DNA of 64,000 bases, from assembly GCF_001431205.1 (NCBI RefSeq), contig NZ_LGPC01000014.1, positions 197,674 to 261,673 of the forward strand. Reading direction: 5' to 3'. The notes under the pieces were generated by a model. It was not told where the DNA came from. It was given only the letters and a program-made list of their open reading frames with translations, and made no database searches. The position numbers were made by a program, and so were the translations under genes. Shown here piece by piece: positions 59,419 to 64,000 of this stretch (its first letter is position 1; each line of letters starts with the position of its first letter). The DNA is from Staphylococcus sp. NAM3COL9 (GTDB lineage Bacteria > Bacillota > Bacilli > Staphylococcales > Staphylococcaceae).

Positions 59419-61299
59419 TTATTTTAGTTCTTCTAGTTCACTCCATCTTGCCATATCATCTTCGTACGTCTGATTAAGACGTCGTTGTTCTTCATTTAAT
59501 TCTTTGATTTTAGCATAATCTGAACTTGCTGCAACCATTTCTTCATCGATGGCTTCTAATCTTTGCTCAGTAGTTTCAATACGTTCAATAATCGTTTCAT
59601 ATTCTTGCTTTTCTTTAAATGAGAGCCCTTTTTTCTTATTCGTATTTTGTTTTACGTTTGTTTGCTGTTTCTGTTGCTTTTGTTGTGCTTGGGCTTTATC
59701 TTGTTCTTTTTTATATGCTTCATAATCTTCAAAAGTCCCTATGATACGTTCCATTTTTCCATCGTGAATATACCAATATTCTTGGGCTACTTTATTTAAA
59801 AAGTATCTATCATGACTTACTGTAATTACTGCACCACCAAATGTTTCAATATAATCTTCAAGTATTGTGAGCGTTTCAGTATCTAAGTCATTTGTTGGCT
59901 CATCTAATAACAAGACATTCGGCTGATGGACCAATAATCTCAACAGATATAGTCTTTTTTGTTCGCCACCTGATAATTTATATATTTTTTTACCGTGTGT
60001 GGAACTTGGAAATAAGAAGCGTTCAAGTAGTTGTGTAATTGAAACTGAAGTACCATCTTTTTCTTTAGCTACTTCACTTTCTTCTCTTAAATAATCAATC
60101 ATCCTTATATCACGATCTAATCGCTCTTCACTTTGTTTAAAGTAAGCAACTTTTACAGTCTGCCCAATTTTCAAATTACCTTCGAAAGCTTGATCTTCTC
60201 CACTCAATATATTTAACAATGTTGTTTTACCAGCACCATTAGGACCAACAATACCAATTTGCTGACCACTTTGAATAATTTGAGTGATATCTTCGAATAG
60301 TGTCTTATCATCTATACGTTTCGTCAAAGCATCGAATTCGAAAACTTGTTTACCTAATCTTGAATAAGCAAGATTTAAAGATGCTTTACCTTGTTGATGT
60401 TGATTTTTGACATCTTGTTCTAAATCGCTAAATCTATTTTTACGCGCTTGTTGTTTTGTAGTTCGTGCTTTTACACCCGCACGCATCCAAGCAAGTTCTT
60501 TTTTATATAATGACTGTTGCTTCGATTGTTGCTTTTGTTCTATGATTTCATTTTCCGCACGTTGTGCAATATAAGCTTCATAATTTCCAGAATAAGTACG
60601 TAATTTTCCATGGTCTAATTCGATAATTCGTGAGGATACTTCATTTAAGAAATAGCGATCATGCGTCACAAATAACACCGTGTGAGGATATTGTTTCACA
60701 TAATTGATTAACCAATTGATAGATTCAAAATCTAAGTGGTTGGTAGGCTCATCTAGAAGTAATAAATCAGGTTGTTCAATAAGTGTCTTCGCAAGACCCA
60801 CTCTTTTTTGTTGACCACCTGAAAGCTCACTTATTTCTTTTGTCGTATCATGAATACCTAATTTAGAAAGTATCGTCTTGATTTCTGCACTATAATCCCA
60901 TGCTTGATTCGCATCCATAGCATCTTGTGCTTGCATCATTTTTTGTAAATCTGACTCACTCTGGGTCGTACTATATTGATTCAGTGCAAACTCATATGCA
61001 CGTATTACTTGAAGTGTTTCAGTTTCTGAGGTCAATACTGCTTCAAAAACAGACATATTTCGATCAAAATCTTGTTTTTGAGAAGAATAACGGATGCGAT
61101 ATGCATTGGGATGCGATATTTTTGCATCGTAATCTTCGTCTAGGCCTGCCATTACTTTTAACAAAGTACTCTTGCCAGTCCCATTTATACCAACGAGTCC
61201 TATTTTTTCTCCTTCAGAAATAGAGAGATGTAAATCATCGAAAATAGTCTTATCGGCATATGACTTATATAAATGTTCAATTTTGTATGCTTCCATCAT
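59419..61299 (-). CDS. ABC-F ATPase, Uup/YfmR type
   Basis: This 626-residue protein has two ABC modules (Walker A GINGTGKST and GPNGAGKTT; signatures LSGGQQKR and LSGGEQKR), the ABC-F linker between them, and a C-terminal coiled coil (about 540-626, rich in Gln, Lys and Glu). It has no membrane segments. Length and the C-terminal domain match Uup/YfmR, ribosome-binding factors that help resolve stalled translation. It is not of the antibiotic-resistance subclass by eye, but that needs a tree. Confidence 0.92.
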   Translation of the reverse strand: MMEAYKIEHLYKSYADKTIFDDLHLSISEGEKIGLVGINGTGKSTLLKVMAGLDEDYDAKISHPNAYRIRYSSQKQDFDRNMSVFEAVLTSETETLQVIRAYEFALNQYSTTQSESDLQKMMQAQDAMDANQAWDYSAEIKTILSKLGIHDTTKEISELSGGQQKRVGLAKTLIEQPDLLLLDEPTNHLDFESINWLINYVKQYPHTVLFVTHDRYFLNEVSSRIIELDHGKLRTYSGNYEAYIAQRAENEIIEQKQQSKQQSLYKKELAWMRAGVKARTTKQQARKNRFSDLEQDVKNQHQQGKASLNLAYSRLGKQVFEFDALTKRIDDKTLFEDITQIIQSGQQIGIVGPNGAGKTTLLNILSGEDQAFEGNLKIGQTVKVAYFKQSEERLDRDIRMIDYLREESEVAKEKDGTSVSITQLLERFLFPSSTHGKKIYKLSGGEQKRLYLLRLLVHQPNVLLLDEPTNDLDTETLTILEDYIETFGGAVITVSHDRYFLNKVAQEYWYIHDGKMERIIGTFEDYEAYKKEQDKAQAQQKQQKQQTNVKQNTNKKKGLSFKEKQEYETIIERIETTEQRLEAIDEEMVAASSDYAKIKELNEEQRRLNQTYEDDMARWSELEELK

Positions 61300-61355
61300 T
61301 CTACATCCTTTTTAATATCGAATTTTTTAAATATCGAAAATAGTAATTATATCTG

Positions 61356-61384
61356 TTAAACTTAATTTCAGTTCTATATATTAT
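61356..61384 (+). promoter_or_regulatory. Promoter of the ZIP transporter gene
   Basis: TTAAAC (61356-61361), a 17-bp spacer and TATTAT (61379-61384) lie about 40 bp before the ATG. No Zur-like palindrome is seen. Confidence 0.5.
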
Positions 61385-61424
61385 ACACCTTTTTGAACTC
61401 AAATGATACAAAGGAGAGAAGCTT

Positions 61425-62243
61425 ATGTCGGAATTTTTCCAAAACTTACCTCCTTACATCCAAGCATTAATAGCTGGCCTCATCACATGGCTACTTACTG
61501 CATTAGGAGCAGCATCAGTATTTATTTTCAAAAGAGTTAACGATAAGTTACTGAACTCAATGCAAGGTTTCGCTGCAGGCATTATGATTGCTGCAAGTTT
61601 TTGGTCATTATTACAGCCAGCCATTGCTTATGGTGAAGGCACAGCATTCCCATGGTTGCCAGCTGCTATTGGTTTTTTATTGGGTGGATTATTTATTCGT
61701 GGATTAGATTTAGTTATTCCTCATATACATCCAAATACCAAAGACACCAAACAATTTCATGAAGGTGTAGGTACTAAAAAACTCAACAAAAACACATTAC
61801 TTGTATTGGCAATTACGTTACACAATATTCCCGAAGGCCTTTCTATAGGTGTAGCCTTTGGTGGTATTATTTCTGGTAATGGCCAAGCAACATTTTTAGG
61901 CGCTATTGGACTAGCCATCGGGATTGGAATACAGAACATTCCCGAAGGTGCAGCCTTATCAATGCCAATACGCGCTGCAGGTGCATCAAGATGGAAAGCT
62001 TTTAACTATGGACAAGCCTCAGCCATCGTCGAGCCTATATTTGCTGTAGTCGGCGCTGCTGCGGTGATAATGATTACGCCTATGTTACCATATGCTTTAG
62101 CATTTGCTGCAGGTGCAATGATATTCGTTGTGGTTGAAGAACTTATACCAGATTCTCAGGCAAGTAATAATACAGACCTTGCAACGTTAAGCCTGATGTT
62201 AGGATTCACAATCATGATGATACTTGATGTCGCACTTGGATAA
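61425..62243 (+). CDS. ZIP family divalent metal transporter (ZupT-like)
   Basis: This 272-residue membrane protein has about eight helices and the ZIP metal-site motifs HNIPEGLSIGVAFGG in helix IV (about 127-141) and QNIPEGAALSMP in helix V (about 170-181). A His-containing cytoplasmic loop (HIHPNTKD) precedes them. It should import Zn, Mn or Fe. The ribosome binding site is AGGAGAG. It is monocistronic and divergent from the ABC-F gene. Confidence 0.92.
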   Translation: MSEFFQNLPPYIQALIAGLITWLLTALGAASVFIFKRVNDKLLNSMQGFAAGIMIAASFWSLLQPAIAYGEGTAFPWLPAAIGFLLGGLFIRGLDLVIPHIHPNTKDTKQFHEGVGTKKLNKNTLLVLAITLHNIPEGLSIGVAFGGIISGNGQATFLGAIGLAIGIGIQNIPEGAALSMPIRAAGASRWKAFNYGQASAIVEPIFAVVGAAAVIMITPMLPYALAFAAGAMIFVVVEELIPDSQASNNTDLATLSLMLGFTIMMILDVALG

Positions 62244-62296
62244 GGACGTAAATTTCATATTAAAAATGGTTTAAACATAAACCTAATAAGTAAATA

Positions 62297-62336
62297 AATA
62301 GCTATGGACACTCTAAAAAGTCCCATAGCTATTTTT
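62297..62336 (+). terminator. Terminator of the ZIP transporter gene
   Basis: AATAGCTATGG pairs with CCATAGCTATT around a loop and is followed by TTTTG. Confidence 0.85.
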
Positions 62337-62386
62337 GTGTCTCTTTTTTATATACATATGTACGCGAATTAATCTAACGTTAATGT

Positions 62387-62427
62387 TTAAAAGAGCCAAC
62401 ACACCGAGATTAGGTATATTGGCTCTT
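62387..62427 (-). terminator. Terminator of ltaS
   Basis: On the minus strand, AAGAGCCAA pairs with TTGGCTCTT, with partial inner pairing. A short T tract (TTTTAAA) follows. Confidence 0.75.
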
Positions 62428-62438
62428 ATATTTAACTA

Positions 62439-64000
62439 TTATTTTTTCTCATTACCTTTTGGACCAGCCTTATATTCGTACTCAGAAGGTTTCACTTTAT
62501 CGAAATCTGGATTGTCATAGAATCTCAATAAGTCACCGTTAATCAGATCATCACTCATTTGTAGATCTTTTTCAGCCTGTTGTTTACGATTTTCGAAATC
62601 TTTAGGTTTTTCTGTTACTGGTTCATTGTTTTTATTATCATAAATTCTACCATTAACATATTTATAATCTTTCGTTATAAAGTCACCATTTCTGAACGGC
62701 ACCGTATTGTTATGTTCTTTCGATAACAAGTCTGTACCCATCATTAGGTAATTCTTAGTATCAATACCCATTAAATGAAGCAGTGTAGGCATAACGTCTG
62801 CTTGACCAGCATATGTTTTATCTATTGTGCCTTCCTTACCTGGTATTTTCAACCAGAAGCCTGTACGGTTTAAGTCAGTAAATTTAGCTGGTGTAATTTC
62901 TTCACCTAATAATTTTTCCATAGCTTTATTATGGTTTTCAGAAATACCATAGTGGTCACCGTAAATCATTATAACAGAATCATCATAAAGACCTTTTTTC
63001 TTCAATTCGTTAACAAATTCTTCTAATGATTCATCTAGATATCTAGCTGTTTGAACATAGCCATCTACAGTTGAATCTCCAGTATTTGGGGATTCTATTG
63101 TTGCATCCTCTGGAGATACAGTAAATGGATAATGATTCGTTAATGTTATTAAATGACTGTAGAATGGTTCTTTTTCTTTATCTAAGTAATTTGCTGATTC
63201 TTTAAAGAACTCTTTATCTTTAAGACCTAAGTTTTCAAGATTTTCTTCAGACATATCATAGTAGGTCGCATCATAGAATTTATCTACACCAAAGTGTCTA
63301 TATACTTGATCACGGTTCCAGAATGTTTTGTAATCACCATGCATTACACTAGATGTATAACCTTGTTTTTGATCAAGAATTGCTGGTAGTGATTGGTAAG
63401 TGTTATCACCTTTCAATGAAAAGGCTGAACCTTGTGGTAAACCAAATAAACTATTATCCATTGTAAACTCTGAGTCTGATGTTTTACCCTGACCCGTTTG
63501 ATGGAAGAAGTTTGGATAATATCTATAACCTGCATTACCTGATGACAATTTGTTTAAGAATGGTGTTACTTCTTCGCCATTCACTTTTTTATTAATTAAG
63601 AAAGTTTGGAAACTTTCTAAATGTATTTTTATAACATTTTTCTTTTTAGCTGCGCCGAAGTACTCTTGGTTCGGTTCAACTCGTTTTTGTTTCGAATAAT
63701 TTAACACTTTAGTTAAATCATCTTCATTTGCTAAAGCTTTTTGCTGATTGTTTTGAATTGTTTTCACACCATCATAGACAGTGAAATTATATGGCCCTAA
63801 ATATTTAACTAAATATTTGTGATCGAATGTACGTGTTAACAGTTCAGGACGGTCTGATTCAGCAAAGGCTAGATTTAGGAAGAATAAAGCAATTGCAGCT
63901 GCCATAACTACTGGTACAAACTTTTTACTGAATACACGTTTATCTATCCATTTTTGTTTAAATATCAAGATAAAAAGGTAAATGATTGTATCAATAAAAT
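62439..64000 (-). CDS. ltaS: Lipoteichoic acid synthase LtaS (N-terminus beyond the window)
   Basis: LtaS polymerises the glycerol-phosphate chain of lipoteichoic acid from phosphatidylglycerol outside the membrane. The frame is open to the window edge. About 519 of some 646 residues are present, starting within the last membrane helices. The linker contains an ALA site (QQKALA-N) matching the SpsB cleavage site of S. aureus LtaS. The extracellular sulfatase-fold domain shows the catalytic Thr in QGKTSDSEF, the metal-binding Glu in IHLESFQ and DH in YGDHYG. An in-frame TTG at 63968 is not the true start. Confidence 0.97.
   Translation of the reverse strand, partial: FIDTIIYLFILIFKQKWIDKRVFSKKFVPVVMAAAIALFFLNLAFAESDRPELLTRTFDHKYLVKYLGPYNFTVYDGVKTIQNNQQKALANEDDLTKVLNYSKQKRVEPNQEYFGAAKKKNVIKIHLESFQTFLINKKVNGEEVTPFLNKLSSGNAGYRYYPNFFHQTGQGKTSDSEFTMDNSLFGLPQGSAFSLKGDNTYQSLPAILDQKQGYTSSVMHGDYKTFWNRDQVYRHFGVDKFYDATYYDMSEENLENLGLKDKEFFKESANYLDKEKEPFYSHLITLTNHYPFTVSPEDATIESPNTGDSTVDGYVQTARYLDESLEEFVNELKKKGLYDDSVIMIYGDHYGISENHNKAMEKLLGEEITPAKFTDLNRTGFWLKIPGKEGTIDKTYAGQADVMPTLLHLMGIDTKNYLMMGTDLLSKEHNNTVPFRNGDFITKDYKYVNGRIYDNKNNEPVTEKPKDFENRKQQAEKDLQMSDDLINGDLLRFYDNPDFDKVKPSEYEYKAGPKGNEKK

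Noticed and set aside
62439-63968. ltaS as a short 509-residue protein starting at 63968
   Set aside because: The supposed start is a TTG inside a membrane helix, and the frame stays open to the window end. The gene is simply cut by the window.

Overview
The window is a chromosomal core segment of a low-GC Gram-positive bacterium, almost certainly a Staphylococcus. From memory, the gene order matches the S. aureus segment from ltaS to clpP: ltaS, Uup-type ABC-F, recQ, Opu-type transporter, hisC, dtpT, queF, nrdIEF, sstABCD, murB, pepT, gdpS, tagO, comFA/FC, hpf, secA, prfB, LysM-CHAP hydrolase, uvrBA, hprK-lgt, trxB, rapZ-yvcK-whiA, clpP. Several details differ from S. aureus as I recall it: a second dtpT copy, a YitT-family gene between whiA and clpP, and sequence divergence. 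A coagulase-negative species, perhaps of the saprophyticus/xylosus type, is my guess; the species is not proven. No phage, transposon, insertion sequence, plasmid or CRISPR locus is visible.

Layout. 1-2.3 kb: tail of an SDR39U1 epimerase, clpP with a CtsR operator, a tRNA-Arg(CCG) and a YitT-family membrane protein. 2.5-5.4 kb: rapZ-yvcK-whiA. 5.7-10.5 kb: hprK-lgt-acetyltransferase-TPR protein-trxB. 10.8-16.8 kb: uvrBA under a LexA-type box, then HD hydrolase and csbA. 17.2-25.3 kb: a LysM-CHAP wall hydrolase with a WalR box, prfB with its programmed frameshift, secA, hpf and comFA-comFC. 25.4-32.6 kb: degV, yigZ, tagO, gdpS, a split ThrE-type exporter and pepT. 32.8-37.9 kb: glycerate kinase, BrxC, a YkyA-like lipoprotein, murB, a CHY zinc-finger protein and a PH-like protein. 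38-46 kb: the Fur-controlled sstABCD siderophore uptake operon and the NrdR-controlled nrdIEF operon. 46.5-52.7 kb: DMT transporter-queF, two tandem peptide transporters and a lipid kinase-like protein. 52.8-64 kb: a deoxyribonucleotidase, hisC, an Opu/EgtU-type ABC transporter, recQ, an ABC-F protein, a ZIP transporter and ltaS (cut by the window end).

Themes. The window is rich in cell-envelope functions (tagO, ltaS, lgt, murB, CHAP hydrolase, RapZ/YvcK), DNA repair and precursor supply (uvrBA, recQ, nrdIEF), and protein secretion and quality control (secA, clpP, hpf, prfB). Regulatory sites readable by eye fit their genes: CtsR at clpP, LexA at uvrBA, WalR at the CHAP hydrolase, Fur at sstA and NrdR at nrdI. 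Most operons end in clear intrinsic terminators. The least explained places are the nrdF-sstA gap, the 711-bp gap upstream of nrdI, the structured leader before the ThrE-type pair, and the repeat-rich region upstream of hprK.
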